Assembly (NCBI RefSeq): GCF_036924745.1
Contig: NZ_JAZHSD010000001.1
Coordinates: 6,509,001-6,573,000, forward strand
DNA from: Bradyrhizobium sp. AZCC 1693
GTDB taxonomy: Bacteria > Pseudomonadota > Alphaproteobacteria > Rhizobiales > Xanthobacteraceae
Length of the DNA stretch: 64,000 bases
Reading direction: 5' to 3'
Positions 43,003 through 52,611 of this stretch are shown here, in pieces. Made by a program: the position numbers and the translations under genes. How positions within the stretch are numbered: the first letter of the stretch is position 1; every line of letters begins with the position of its first letter. Under the pieces are notes generated by a model. That model saw nothing but the letters and a program-made list of their open reading frames with translations, was not told where the DNA came from and ran no database searches.

Positions 43003-44262
43003 TTAGACCCGTGCTCCCGATGCGGCGCCCCATGTGGTGCGCCAGCGCACCTTGACCATGGCAAGTCCCAGGAAGCCAAGCAACGCCAGCAGGCCGAAAA
43101 ATAGGAAACCGGCGCCGAATCCGCCGGTCATTCCCTTGGCGACGCCGAGCGCCTTGGCCAGGAAGAAGCCGCCGATGCCGCCGGCGCAGCCGACCATGCC
43201 GGTCATCATGCCGATCTCGTGACGGAAGCGAAGCGGAATGAGCTGGAACACCGCGCCATTGCCCATGCCGAGCGCGAGCACGCCGATCGAGAACAGCAGC
43301 ACCGACACCCACGCAATGCGCGGCATCTGGGTGAGAGACCAACCGCCAGGCGTCGATGCGGCCGGCCCTTCCGGCATGAAGGCGATGACGAGGTACGCCG
43401 CCACGACGACGCCAAACAATATCGACAACGAACGGATGCCGCCGATGCGATCGGCGATCAGGCCACCGACCGGCCGGAAGCCCGAGCCGAAAGCGACGAT
43501 CAGGCCCACCAGCAGGCCCGCCGCGACGCCGGACACATGATACTGCACGGTGAAATACAGCGGCAACGCGTTGGCCAGCCCGACAAAACCGCCGAAGGTA
43601 ATGAAGTAGAAGAACATGAACCAGCGGCTGTCGGGATCGCGCAGCAAGGTGCCATAGGCCTTCAGCGAAATCGGCTTCCGCTCTCCGGGCGCATCCTTGG
43701 CGGCGAAAACGTAGTAGGCGAGGATCAACAGCATCGGAACGAGCAGCACGCCGAACACGGCCTGCCAGCCCCAATGTTCGGCGATCGACGGTGCGAACAG
43801 CGTGTCGAGCACGACACCCATATTGCCGGCGCCGGCGATCCCCATCACCACGCCCTGATATTGCGGCGGATACCAACGGCTTGCCTGCGGCAGCGCCACT
43901 GCGAACGACGCGCCACCGATGCCCAGCGCGAGACCGAAGACCTCGATCGCAAGTTTGCTGTTGAGGCCGAAGTACCAAACCCAGGCCGTTGCAATGATGA
44001 CGACGATCTGCGCGATGATTCCGGTCCGCTTGGCGCCGATGATGTCGGCGAGGATGCCCATCGGAACCCGCAGCAGCGCGCCGGCCAGCACCGGGATGGC
44101 AACGAGGGTGAACTTCTCGTCGACGGCAAGGTTCATGTCTCGCGCGATGTAGACGATCAACGGACCAAGCGCGACCCAAGCCATGAAGCTTATGTCGAAG
44201 TAGAGGAAGGCGGCGAGCAGCGTCGGCCAGTGGCCAGCCTTCTTGAATTCAGCAAACTTCAT
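43003..44262 (-). CDS. narK: NarK-type nitrate/nitrite transporter (MFS)
   Basis: A 419-residue MFS transporter of the nitrate-nitrite porter family with about 12 membrane helices. The start MKFAEFKKAGHWPTLLAAFL enters helix 1 (FLYFDISFMAWVALGPLIVY). The NNP signatures are visible as FAVALPQASRWYPPQYQGVV with GIAGAGNMG in helix 5, and NGAVFQLIPLRFRHEIGMMT with GCAGGIGGFF near helix 11. The ATG at 44260-44262 gives the family length; the longer upstream frame is rejected. It is divergent from nirB-nirD-nasA, so it probably imports nitrate for that pathway or exports nitrite. Confidence 0.95.
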   Translation of the reverse strand: MKFAEFKKAGHWPTLLAAFLYFDISFMAWVALGPLIVYIARDMNLAVDEKFTLVAIPVLAGALLRVPMGILADIIGAKRTGIIAQIVVIIATAWVWYFGLNSKLAIEVFGLALGIGGASFAVALPQASRWYPPQYQGVVMGIAGAGNMGVVLDTLFAPSIAEHWGWQAVFGVLLVPMLLILAYYVFAAKDAPGERKPISLKAYGTLLRDPDSRWFMFFYFITFGGFVGLANALPLYFTVQYHVSGVAAGLLVGLIVAFGSGFRPVGGLIADRIGGIRSLSILFGVVVAAYLVIAFMPEGPAASTPGGWSLTQMPRIAWVSVLLFSIGVLALGMGNGAVFQLIPLRFRHEIGMMTGMVGCAGGIGGFFLAKALGVAKGMTGGFGAGFLFFGLLALLGFLGLAMVKVRWRTTWGAASGARV

Positions 44263-44758
44263 CGAGCAGCCTCGAACATCGGCGCGTGACACCGCGCAAG
44301 CGCGGTGATCTCGGCACAAAGGGTTTGAATTTTGGAAAGCGAGAGGTCGTCTCTTCGTTGAGACACACTCTGGTGTCGCAACGTCAGCAATTCGTGTGCC
44401 AGAAAAACGAACGCGCCACTTTGCGTGTATTTGCAGTGCCTTGCTGCGGGAGGACGACCGGCCGCGAAGGCGGTCGCTGCTCTGTTTGTTGGCAAAAACA
44501 GCCGCTCGAACGCGCATTTTGGTGTTTTATTATGCGGCGCCGGTTATCAGCGGCAAAGCGCTCCCGAAAGGCCGCCTGTCCGTACCTTGACATTTTCGCG
44601 GGCAAATGAGCGCCCGCGCATGGCTAAGCATTGGTGCTGTGCACAATGGATAGCCCGAGTGGATGATTTTTTGGGCATTCCGCCGCGCCCAGGTGGGGCC
44701 AATTCAACGATTTACCGGCTGAAGCCGTGCGTTGGGGCGGAAAATTACGGGTCTGGTG

Positions 44759-44776
44759 TTGGCACGTCTCTTGAAT
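44759..44776 (+). promoter_or_regulatory. Sigma-54-type promoter of nirB-nirD-nasA
   Basis: The sequence TTGGCACGTCTCTTGAAT matches the -24 element TGGCAC exactly and the -12 element TTGC with A for C. It lies about 145-160 bases before the nirB start. Nitrogen-regulated control by NtrC and RpoN would be normal for nitrate assimilation genes; no NtrC site was confirmed. Confidence 0.65.
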
Positions 44777-44790
44777 ATGAGAAATCCTCG

Positions 44791-44828
44791 ATCGTCATAG
44801 TCGACGATTATCTGCCCGCCGATGGGCA
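44791..44828 (+). promoter_or_regulatory. Two-hairpin ANTAR (NasT-type) leader element of nirB
   Basis: Hairpin 1 has stem atcgtc/gacgat and the six-base loop atagtc with A at position 1 and G at position 4. Hairpin 2 has stem tgccc/gggca and the six-base loop gccgat with G at position 4 but G at position 1. Two adjacent hexaloop hairpins just after the start point are the known target of ANTAR antiterminators such as NasT, which responds to nitrate through NasS. No strong downstream terminator was found; TTTTT lies about 20 bases later. Confidence 0.62.
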
Positions 44829-44917
44829 ATCCCAATCAATCAATACTTTTTGCCAATCGACGATGCAGATCTGCGTCGCCGCGTCTGACCATCGGAACCC
44901 GGATTAGAAGGCAGAGC

Positions 44918-47377
44918 ATGCTCGAGAAAGTAATCAAGCAAAAGTTGGTGGTGATCGGCAACGGCATGGCCGGCATCCGCACGGTCGAGGTGCTGCTGGA
45001 CCGCGCGCCCGATCTCTATGACATCACCGTCTTCGGTTCCGAGCCATACGGCAACTACAACCGAATTCTGCTGTCGCCCGTGCTCGCCGGCGAGAAGACC
45101 GTCAACGACATCATGCTCAACACGGAGCAGTGGTACGAGGATAACGGCATTACGCTGCGCAAGGGTGAAATGATCGAGATGATCGATCGGCGTACCTGCG
45201 AAGTCGTCACCGCGGAAGGTGCGCGGGTGCCTTACGATCGCCTGCTGATCGCCACCGGTTCGAACCCGATCATGTTGCCGCTTCCGGGCAAGGACCTCCC
45301 GGGCGTCATCGGCTTTCGCGACATTCAGGACGTCGAGCGCATGGTTCATGCCTCGACCAGCTACAAGAACGCCGTCGTGATCGGCGGCGGTCTGCTCGGC
45401 CTCGAAGCCGCCAACGGATTGATGAAGCGTGGCATGAACGTCACCGTCGTGCATCTGCTCGACACGCTGATGGAGCGTCAGCTCGATCAGGTCGCGGGCG
45501 GATTGCTGCGCAAGTCGCTCGAAGAGCGCGGCATGGTGTTCAAGATGCCCGCGCAGACCGAAGCAATTCTGGGCGAAGACCGCGTTACCGGCGTGCGCTT
45601 TGCCGACGGCGAGGAGATCCCCGCGAATCTCGTCGTGATGGCGGTCGGCATCCGCCCGAATGTCGAGCTGGCGCGCAAGGCAGGCCTTTACTGTGAGCGC
45701 GGCATCGTCGTCTCCGACACCATGCAGACCTACGACGGACGAATCTATGCGGTCGGCGAATGCGTGCAGCATCGTCGCCAGACCTACGGCCTCGTGGCTC
45801 CCTTGTTCGACCAGGCCAAGGTTTGCGCCAACCATCTCGCGATGAAGGGTTTTGCCACCTACGACGGCTCGGTCGTTTCGACCAAACTGAAGGTGACCGG
45901 GATCGACCTGTTCTCCGCCGGCGACTTCGCGCCGGGCGCGGACAAGGAAGAGATCGTCATGCAGGACGCTTCCCGCGGCGTCTACAAGCGGATCATTCTG
46001 CGCGACAAGAAAATCATCGGCGCCGTACTCTATGGCGATACCATCGACGGCCCGTGGTACTTCCAGCATCTGCGCGACGGCACCGACGTTTCGCAAATGC
46101 GCGAGCGGCTGGTGTTCGGCGCCGCCAATCTCGGCGATGGCGGCCATAGCGGCAAGAACTCGGTCGCCGCCATGAGCGATGACGCGGAAATCTGCGGGTG
46201 CAACGGCGTCTGCAAGGGGGCGATCGTCAAGGCGATCAGCGAAAAGAAGCTGTTCACGATCGACGACGTGCGGGCCCACACCAAGGCCTCGTCGTCCTGC
46301 GGTTCATGTACCGGACTGGTCGAGCAGGTGCTCGCCTTCACGCTCGGCGGTGACTATTCGGCGGCGCCGAAGGTGAAGCCGATGTGCGCGTGCACCGATC
46401 ACAGCCATGATGACGCGCGCCGGGTCATCATCGAGAACGGATTGAAGACCATCCCCGACGTCATGAGGTTCATGGACTGGAAGACGCCGAACGGGTGCCA
46501 CTCCTGCCGGCCCGCCCTGAACTATTACCTGCTCGCGACCTGGCCCGGCGAGTATCGCGACGATCAGCAGTCGCGCTACATCAATGAACGCGTCCACGCC
46601 AATATCCAGAAGGACGGAACCTATTCGGTCGTGCCTCGGATGTGGGGCGGCGTCACGACGCCGGATGAATTGCGCGCCATCGCCGACGTCGCGGACAAGT
46701 TCAAGATTCCGACCGTCAAGGTGACCGGCGGACAGCGCATCGATCTTCTCGGCGTGAAAAAGGAGGATCTGCCCGCGGTCTGGGCCGACCTCAATGATGC
46801 GGGGATGGTGTCGGGCCACGCCTATGCCAAGGGATTGCGCACGGTGAAGACCTGTGTCGGTTCGGAATGGTGCCGTTTCGGCACGCAGGATTCTACCGGT
46901 CTCGGCATCAAGCTCGAGAAATTCCTGTGGGGTTCGTGGACGCCGGCCAAGGTGAAGCTCGCCGTATCCGGTTGTCCGCGCAACTGCGCGGAGGCGACCT
47001 GCAAGGATGTCGGCGTCGTCTGCGTCGATTCCGGGTTCGAGATCCATTTCGCCGGCGCCGCCGGTCTTCATATCAAGGGAACCGAGTTCCTGGGCAAGGT
47101 AGCGACCGAGGAAGAGACGCTCGAAATAATCGCCGCGTTGACACAGCTCTATCGCGAGCAGGGCTGGTACCTCGAACGCATGTACAAGTGGTGCGATCGG
47201 GTCGGCCTCGACGCCATCCGCAAGCAGGTGGTCGACGATGTCGCCAATCGCAAAGCCCTGTTCAGCCGCTTCGCCTATTCGCAGCAATTCTCGCAAAGCG
47301 ATCCCTGGGCGGCGCGCGCCAAGCGCGGCGTCGATCGCAACGAATTCACCCCGCTCGCGGAGCTGGAACTCGCATGA
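44918..47377 (+). CDS. nirB: Assimilatory nitrite reductase (NAD(P)H), large subunit
   Basis: The enzyme reduces nitrite to ammonium in the cytoplasm. The 819-residue product has an N-terminal FAD/NAD oxidoreductase (KLVVIGNGMAGIRTVEVLLD; NAVVIGGGLLGLEAANGL), BFD-like [2Fe-2S] domains with CGCNGVCKGAIVKAI and SSCGSCTGLVEQV, and a C-terminal siroheme/[4Fe-4S] domain with CVGSEWCRFGTQDS and SGCPRNCAEATCKDVG. ATG 44918 has an AGAAGG ribosome site and begins the family N terminus; the frame is open further upstream. It overlaps nirD at the stop (ATGA). Confidence 0.96.
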   Translation: MLEKVIKQKLVVIGNGMAGIRTVEVLLDRAPDLYDITVFGSEPYGNYNRILLSPVLAGEKTVNDIMLNTEQWYEDNGITLRKGEMIEMIDRRTCEVVTAEGARVPYDRLLIATGSNPIMLPLPGKDLPGVIGFRDIQDVERMVHASTSYKNAVVIGGGLLGLEAANGLMKRGMNVTVVHLLDTLMERQLDQVAGGLLRKSLEERGMVFKMPAQTEAILGEDRVTGVRFADGEEIPANLVVMAVGIRPNVELARKAGLYCERGIVVSDTMQTYDGRIYAVGECVQHRRQTYGLVAPLFDQAKVCANHLAMKGFATYDGSVVSTKLKVTGIDLFSAGDFAPGADKEEIVMQDASRGVYKRIILRDKKIIGAVLYGDTIDGPWYFQHLRDGTDVSQMRERLVFGAANLGDGGHSGKNSVAAMSDDAEICGCNGVCKGAIVKAISEKKLFTIDDVRAHTKASSSCGSCTGLVEQVLAFTLGGDYSAAPKVKPMCACTDHSHDDARRVIIENGLKTIPDVMRFMDWKTPNGCHSCRPALNYYLLATWPGEYRDDQQSRYINERVHANIQKDGTYSVVPRMWGGVTTPDELRAIADVADKFKIPTVKVTGGQRIDLLGVKKEDLPAVWADLNDAGMVSGHAYAKGLRTVKTCVGSEWCRFGTQDSTGLGIKLEKFLWGSWTPAKVKLAVSGCPRNCAEATCKDVGVVCVDSGFEIHFAGAAGLHIKGTEFLGKVATEEETLEIIAALTQLYREQGWYLERMYKWCDRVGLDAIRKQVVDDVANRKALFSRFAYSQQFSQSDPWAARAKRGVDRNEFTPLAELELA

Positions 47378-47709
47378 GCAACTGGATTGAAATCGGGGCG
47401 CTGAACGATATTCCCGTTCTCGGCTCGCGCGTCGTGCGGACGGCGTCCGGAGACATTGCGGTGTTCCGGACCGCCGATGACGAGGTGTTCGCGCTCGACG
47501 ATCGCTGTCCGCATAAGGGCGGACCGCTGTCGCAAGGCATCGTCCACAACAAGCGCGTCACCTGTCCGCTGCACAATTTCGTCATTGAGCTCAAGAGCGG
47601 TACGGCGGTCGCTCCCGACCAGGGATGTACGCGCGCGCATCCGACCAAGGTGGAGAACAACACTGTCTGGCTTTGCGTCCAGACGGCGGCGGCTGTGCCC
47701 GCCGAGTGA
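47374..47709 (+). CDS. nirD: Nitrite reductase (NAD(P)H), small subunit
   Basis: A 111-residue Rieske-fold subunit of the NirBD enzyme. The cluster ligands are in DDRCPHKGGPLSQG and KRVTCPLHNFVIELKSG (Cys-His, Cys-His). The start MSNWIEIGALNDIPVLGSRV overlaps the nirB stop, so synthesis is coupled. It precedes nasA by 12 bases. Most short NirD proteins lack ligands, so a functional cluster here is noteworthy but not unusual. Confidence 0.95.
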   Translation: MSNWIEIGALNDIPVLGSRVVRTASGDIAVFRTADDEVFALDDRCPHKGGPLSQGIVHNKRVTCPLHNFVIELKSGTAVAPDQGCTRAHPTKVENNTVWLCVQTAAAVPAE

Positions 47710-47721
47710 GGGTGATCGCCC

Positions 47722-50382
47722 GTGCCAGTGAAGACAAGCTGTCCGTATTGCGGCGTCGGCTGCGGCGTCATCGCTGACAGGGATGCCGCGGGCGCCGTTA
47801 CCGTCCGCGGCGATCCGCTGCATCCCGCCAATTTCGGGCGGCTGTGCGCGAAAGGCTCGGCGCTGGCCGAGACCATCGGCCTTGAGGGGCGGCTGCTGGC
47901 TCCCGTCGTCAACGGGCAGGAAACGAGCTGGGATGCGGCACTCGATCATGTCGCGGACGGATTTGCCAGGATAGTCCGCGAGCACGGTCCGGATTCGGTC
48001 GCTTTCTATGTCTCCGGCCAGATTCTCACCGAGGACTATTACGTCATCAACAAGCTCGCCAAAGGCTTCATCGGCACCGCCAACATCGACACCAATTCCC
48101 GGCTGTGCATGGCGTCGAGCGTGGCGGGTCACAAGCGTGCGTTCGGCAGCGACACCGTTCCGGGCTGCTATGAGGATCTCGAAACGGCCGATCTTCTGGT
48201 CCTCGTCGGCTCCAATGCCGCCTGGTGTCATCCCATCCTTTACCAGCGCATGGTGGCCGCCAAGGCCAACAATCCGGCGTGCCGCATCGTCGTCATCGAT
48301 CCGCGGCGGACTGCGACATGTGAAGGCGCCGATCTGCACCTGCCGCTTCGTTCGGGCAGCGATTCGGTGCTGTTCAACGGGTTGCTCGCACATCTCGCGT
48401 CGCGCGCTGTCATCGACAGCGCGTTCGTGGATGGATCCACCACCGGCGCCGAAGCCGCGCTGCAACAGGTCGCCGGCCAGACGGTTGCGCAGACCGCCGA
48501 CATCTGCGGCCTGGCCGAGGGCGCGGTGGCGTTGTTCTTCGACTGGTTCGCCAGAACCGAGCGGGTCGTCACTCTTTATTCGCAGGGCGTCAATCAGTCG
48601 AGCAGCGGCGTCGACAAGGTCAATGCGATCATCAACTGTCATTTGTTGACCGGCCGCATAGGCCAGCCCGGCATGGGGCCGTTCTCGCTGACCGGACAAC
48701 CCAACGCGATGGGCGGCCGGGAAGTCGGCGGGCTGGCCAATCAACTTGCCGCCCACATGGAGATCGAAAACCCGAAACACCGCGACATCGTCCAGCGCTT
48801 CTGGCAGTCGCCAATCATCGCGGACAAGCAGGGCCTCAAGGCCGTCGACATGTTCGACGCGATCGCCGATCAGCGCATCAAGGCGGTCTGGGTCATGTCC
48901 ACCAATCCGCTGGTCAGCCTGCCGGATGCCGATCGCGTGCGCCGCGCGCTCGATGCATGCGAACTCGTCGTCGTCTCCGATTGCATGCGCCATACCGACA
49001 CCACGCGTCATGCTCATGTATTGCTGCCTGCGCTTACCTGGGGCGAAAAGGACGGCACGGTTACCAACTCCGAACGGCGCATCTCCCGGCAGCGGCGGTT
49101 CCTGCCGGCGCCCGGCGCTGCAAGGGCCGATTGGCAGACGGTCTGCGACGTCGCTCGGCGCATGGGCTTTTCGGGGTTCGACTACCCCAACGCTGCCGCG
49201 ATCTTCCGCGAGCATGCGAGGCTCTCCAGTTTCGAGAATGAAGGGACCCGCGATTTCGATCTGTCCGCCCTGAATACGCTCGACGATCGCGCCTACGACG
49301 CACTTACCCCGATCCAGTGGCCGGTGACGCGCGAATATCCGACCGGCACGCCGCGGATGTTCGAAACCGCAAAATTCTTCACCGCAGACCGCAAGGCGCG
49401 TTTCGTGCCGGTGACGCCGCGTGCCGCCGTGAACGCGACCAGCCGGGACTATCCGCTGGTGCTCAATACCGGGCGGATCCGCGATCAATGGCACACCATG
49501 ACGCGGACGGGAAAATCGGCGCGGCTGCTGGCTCACATGTTCGAGCCTGGCGCCGAATTCCATCCCGACGATGCACGCATGGCCGGCGTCGAGAATGGCG
49601 GGCTCGCGCGGCTGACCAGCCCTTGGGGCGAGATGGTGGCGCGCGTTGTCGTCACTGCCGAACAGCGGCGCGGCTGCGTGTTCGTGCCGATGCACTGGAA
49701 CGGCGAGTATGCCGGCGACGGCCGGGTCAATGCGCTGGTCAATCCAGCGACCGATCCGATCTCCGGGCAGCCGGAGTCCAAGCACACGCCGGTCAAGGCG
49801 GCAGCTTACTTGCCGAAATGGCATGCCTTCATTCTTAGCCGCCAGGAGATCGAGCGTCCCAAGGCGGGCTACTGGGTCGGCGGGCTTTCAGGGACTTGCT
49901 GGCGGATGGAACTCGCTGGTGATGAGCGGCCGCCGAGCTGGCGCGATTGGGCGCGGGCGCAGCTCCGCGTCGGATATGACGATATCGAGTGGATCGCCTA
50001 TCGCGATCCGAAGGCCGGCCGTTTCCGCTACGCGGCCGTTCGCGACGGCCGGCTGGAAGGTTGCGTGTTTATCGCGCCCGATCACAAGCTGGTCTCGCGG
50101 TCATGGCTATCAGGACTGTTCGCAGAGCAGGCATTGTCGGCGAATGCTCGGATGTCGCTGCTGACAGGGCAGCCGCTCGATGCGGCCCAGGATGTCGGAC
50201 CGATCGTCTGCTCATGCTTCGGCGTCGGACAGCACCAGATCTCGGCCGAAATCCAGAAGGGCGCGGCCAGCGTCGAGGACGTCGGCCGGTGCCTGAAGGC
50301 CGGCACCAATTGCGGCGCCTGCAAGCCGGAGATCGGCAAGTTGCTGCGCGGCGCGGCCGTGCGGGATTCGCAGCCCGCGTGA
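47722..50382 (+). CDS. nasA: Assimilatory nitrate reductase, catalytic subunit
   Basis: An 886-residue molybdopterin oxidoreductase that reduces nitrate to nitrite in the cytoplasm. It begins with GTG (MPVKTSCPYCGVGCGV), with the [4Fe-4S] ligands Cys-x2-Cys-x3-Cys and the fourth in GRLCAKGSALAETI. Molybdopterin-site segments include TNSRLCMASSVAGHKRAFGS and MGGREVGGLANQLAAHM, and the C-terminal cap has NTGRIRDQWHTMTRTGKSAR. The end carries an added BFD-like cluster (VCSCFGVGQHQI, GTNCGACKPEIGKL), as in other NasA proteins. It completes a nirB-nirD-nasA operon. Confidence 0.95.
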   Translation: MPVKTSCPYCGVGCGVIADRDAAGAVTVRGDPLHPANFGRLCAKGSALAETIGLEGRLLAPVVNGQETSWDAALDHVADGFARIVREHGPDSVAFYVSGQILTEDYYVINKLAKGFIGTANIDTNSRLCMASSVAGHKRAFGSDTVPGCYEDLETADLLVLVGSNAAWCHPILYQRMVAAKANNPACRIVVIDPRRTATCEGADLHLPLRSGSDSVLFNGLLAHLASRAVIDSAFVDGSTTGAEAALQQVAGQTVAQTADICGLAEGAVALFFDWFARTERVVTLYSQGVNQSSSGVDKVNAIINCHLLTGRIGQPGMGPFSLTGQPNAMGGREVGGLANQLAAHMEIENPKHRDIVQRFWQSPIIADKQGLKAVDMFDAIADQRIKAVWVMSTNPLVSLPDADRVRRALDACELVVVSDCMRHTDTTRHAHVLLPALTWGEKDGTVTNSERRISRQRRFLPAPGAARADWQTVCDVARRMGFSGFDYPNAAAIFREHARLSSFENEGTRDFDLSALNTLDDRAYDALTPIQWPVTREYPTGTPRMFETAKFFTADRKARFVPVTPRAAVNATSRDYPLVLNTGRIRDQWHTMTRTGKSARLLAHMFEPGAEFHPDDARMAGVENGGLARLTSPWGEMVARVVVTAEQRRGCVFVPMHWNGEYAGDGRVNALVNPATDPISGQPESKHTPVKAAAYLPKWHAFILSRQEIERPKAGYWVGGLSGTCWRMELAGDERPPSWRDWARAQLRVGYDDIEWIAYRDPKAGRFRYAAVRDGRLEGCVFIAPDHKLVSRSWLSGLFAEQALSANARMSLLTGQPLDAAQDVGPIVCSCFGVGQHQISAEIQKGAASVEDVGRCLKAGTNCGACKPEIGKLLRGAAVRDSQPA

Positions 50383-50386
50383 GCGG

Positions 50387-51400
50387 TTAATTCCTGATCG
50401 CGTAAAGCGGCGTTCGCAGCGTTAGCTGATACGACGGCTTCGGCGTCCATGCGATCTGCGCCGTGATGCCGAACAGCCGATTGTCGTTGTCATCCATGCG
50501 GTCGAGGTCGAGCCGCACGATCGGCTGCGTGAAGGCGGGAAACGGCGTCAGGTTCAGAAGCTGCGCGCCGCCGAAGTGCTGCACACCGAAGCGGCCGGTG
50601 AGCTTCCAGTTGTTGTCCCACTGATAATAGCCGCCGGCATAGCCCAGGACATCGGGGCTGACGCGAGCAAGCGGGGTATCGACCAGGACTCTCGTGTATT
50701 GCATCCCCGCGAGCAGCCCGCGCGTTTCATCCGCGTTCAGCGCGTAATCCGCCTCGAGGATGGTGTTGTAGGATGTCGTTGCCAACGGCGCGTCCGAAAT
50801 CGATCGCGTCGCGTTGGATTGAACGGTGATGGTCGGAAACATGCCGCCGTTCTGCTGATAGAGGTCGGCCTGGAATCCGACGGTAAAGGCGTAGATCGAG
50901 AAATTCGTCCAGGGATCAGTGCCCGCCTGCGACGTGGCCCCGCTGACGCCGCCGTAGACCGAGAGCCGATCGTTGACATCGACAGTCAAGGGCAGGTCGA
51001 CCGAGAGGCTTTGGCTGGACGGCGAGGTGAGGGTTCGGAGCGAGGAAAGGTTCGAAAGCCTCGACAACAAAGGCGGCGTGCTGAATCCGATCGAGAGCGA
51101 ACCGGCCGGCAGCGTCGAGTAGATCGTTCTCATATCGAGATAGAAGTTCGGCAGAGCCGGTTTTGCCTTGGCCGCGTCCTCCTCACCGTCGCCATCGTCT
51201 TTTCCAAGCGCTGCGCCGGAAAGGCAGAACGACAGCAGCACGCCGAGCGCGATGCTTCGCGCTCGTCCGATCTGCGGACGGTGAGGCGCGGTGGTCCTGG
51301 TTAAACTCGTGCTCAATCGACGACGCCTCTTGGCTGGCCGAGATGAGCAGCTGTCAACGACGAATACAAGAACCAGCCGCTGCATGGGGTTCGATCCCAT
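50387..51400 (-). CDS. Exported beta-rich hypothetical protein
   Basis: The clearly coding part begins near a signal-like stretch RARSIALGVLLSFCLSGAAL and is followed by an acidic linker. A long beta-rich domain follows with alternating aromatic and polar residues, such as GYYQWDNNWKLTGRFGVQHF and the C-terminal TPKPSYQLTLRTPLYAIRN. This resembles an outer-membrane barrel or a periplasmic beta protein. The start is uncertain: ATG 51400 gives 337 residues with a long basic leader, and a later non-ATG start may be correct. It is tail-to-tail with nasA, four bases apart. Confidence 0.6.
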   Translation of the reverse strand: MGSNPMQRLVLVFVVDSCSSRPAKRRRRLSTSLTRTTAPHRPQIGRARSIALGVLLSFCLSGAALGKDDGDGEEDAAKAKPALPNFYLDMRTIYSTLPAGSLSIGFSTPPLLSRLSNLSSLRTLTSPSSQSLSVDLPLTVDVNDRLSVYGGVSGATSQAGTDPWTNFSIYAFTVGFQADLYQQNGGMFPTITVQSNATRSISDAPLATTSYNTILEADYALNADETRGLLAGMQYTRVLVDTPLARVSPDVLGYAGGYYQWDNNWKLTGRFGVQHFGGAQLLNLTPFPAFTQPIVRLDLDRMDDNDNRLFGITAQIAWTPKPSYQLTLRTPLYAIRN

Positions 51401-51426
51401 CGCGGGTGTTGCGCGTTTGCGCCGCC

Positions 51427-52611
51427 CTATCGTGAAGCCGGAACTCCGTTCGATCGGTTGAGGGCCGAAAAAAGCAGCGCGGCGACGGTGCCGGACAGCA
51501 GCGAAGCCGCGAGGACGCCGAGCCGGACCTGCTTCAGCACCGCCTCGTCGTCGAACGCCAGCGTGCCGATGAAGAGGCTCATGGTGAAGCCGATGCCGGT
51601 CAGGATGGCCATGGCATAGAGTTTTCCTGCCGTTGTGCCTTCCGGCATTGCAGCCAGGCCCAGCCTGATCGCAACCAGCGATGCGCCGAACACCCCGATC
51701 TGCTTGCCGACGAAAAGCCCTGCGATAATGCCAAGCGTTATCGGCTCCGCCAGCTTTGACAGGGTCAATCCGTGAAGCGATACGCCGGCATTCGCGAAGG
51801 CGAAAATCGGCACGATGGCGAAAATCACCCACGGTCTGAGCGCGTGTTCGGCCTCTTCGAGCAGGCTGTGCCCGTCGCGTCTGGTGAGCGGCATCGCGAG
51901 ACCGACGGCGACGCCGGCCAGCGTCGCATGCACGCCGGATTTGAGCACGCAGACCCAGGTGAATAGCCCGGCGATGAGATAGAACGACGGTCTGCGCACA
52001 TCGAGCAGATTGAGAACCGCGAGCGCCGCGACGCCGAGCCCGCCGAGCGCCAGCGCCAGAACCGAAAGGTCGGCGGTGTAGAATATCGCGATGACGATGA
52101 TAGCCATGAGGTCGTCGATGATCGCGAGCGCCAATAGAAAGGTTTTCAGCGAGGCCGGCACCTTGCGTCCCAGCATGGCGCAGACGCCGAGCGCAAAGGC
52201 GATGTCGGTCGCTGCCGGTATGGCCCAGCCGCGCAACGCATGGGTGTCGCCCCAGTTCACCGCGGCAAAGATTGCCGCTGGCGTGACAAAGCCGCCGAAT
52301 GCGGCGATCACGGGCAATGCCGCCTTCTTTGGGCCCGCCAGCGCGCCCTCGATCGTCTCGCGCTTGATCTCGAGCCCGACCAGCAGGAAGAACACCGCCA
52401 TCAAACCGTCATTGATCCAGTGATCGACGGTCTTGCTCAGTCCGATCGATCCGATCCGGACTTCGCCGGTCGTCCGCAACAGCGCTTCGTAGGTCGGCCC
52501 GAACGGGGAGTTTGCGACGACGAGAGCCGCGATGGCGGCGAGGCCGAGAACGATGCCGCCATAGAGGCCCGTGTTGTCGGGATCCTCGGATGCTGGAACC
52601 TTGTCCGTCAT
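51427..52611 (-). CDS. nhaA: Na+/H+ antiporter NhaA
   Basis: A 394-residue inner-membrane antiporter that exports Na+ in exchange for protons at alkaline pH. NhaA landmarks are DHWINDGLMAVFFLLVGLEI, the paired Asp in ATDIAFALGVCAMLGRKVPA and FLLALAIIDDLMAIIVIAIF, and ILTGIGFTMSLFIGTLAF. Length and about 12 helices are normal. Its ATG overlaps the stop of the TetR-type regulator gene, so the two form an operon and the regulator may control the antiporter. Confidence 0.96.
   Translation of the reverse strand: MTDKVPASEDPDNTGLYGGIVLGLAAIAALVVANSPFGPTYEALLRTTGEVRIGSIGLSKTVDHWINDGLMAVFFLLVGLEIKRETIEGALAGPKKAALPVIAAFGGFVTPAAIFAAVNWGDTHALRGWAIPAATDIAFALGVCAMLGRKVPASLKTFLLALAIIDDLMAIIVIAIFYTADLSVLALALGGLGVAALAVLNLLDVRRPSFYLIAGLFTWVCVLKSGVHATLAGVAVGLAMPLTRRDGHSLLEEAEHALRPWVIFAIVPIFAFANAGVSLHGLTLSKLAEPITLGIIAGLFVGKQIGVFGASLVAIRLGLAAMPEGTTAGKLYAMAILTGIGFTMSLFIGTLAFDDEAVLKQVRLGVLAASLLSGTVAALLFSALNRSNGVPASR

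Noticed and set aside
47275..49824. 849-codon minus-strand frame opposite nasA
   Set aside because: Pure shadow of nirB, nirD and nasA, which have intact cofactor motifs on the plus strand.
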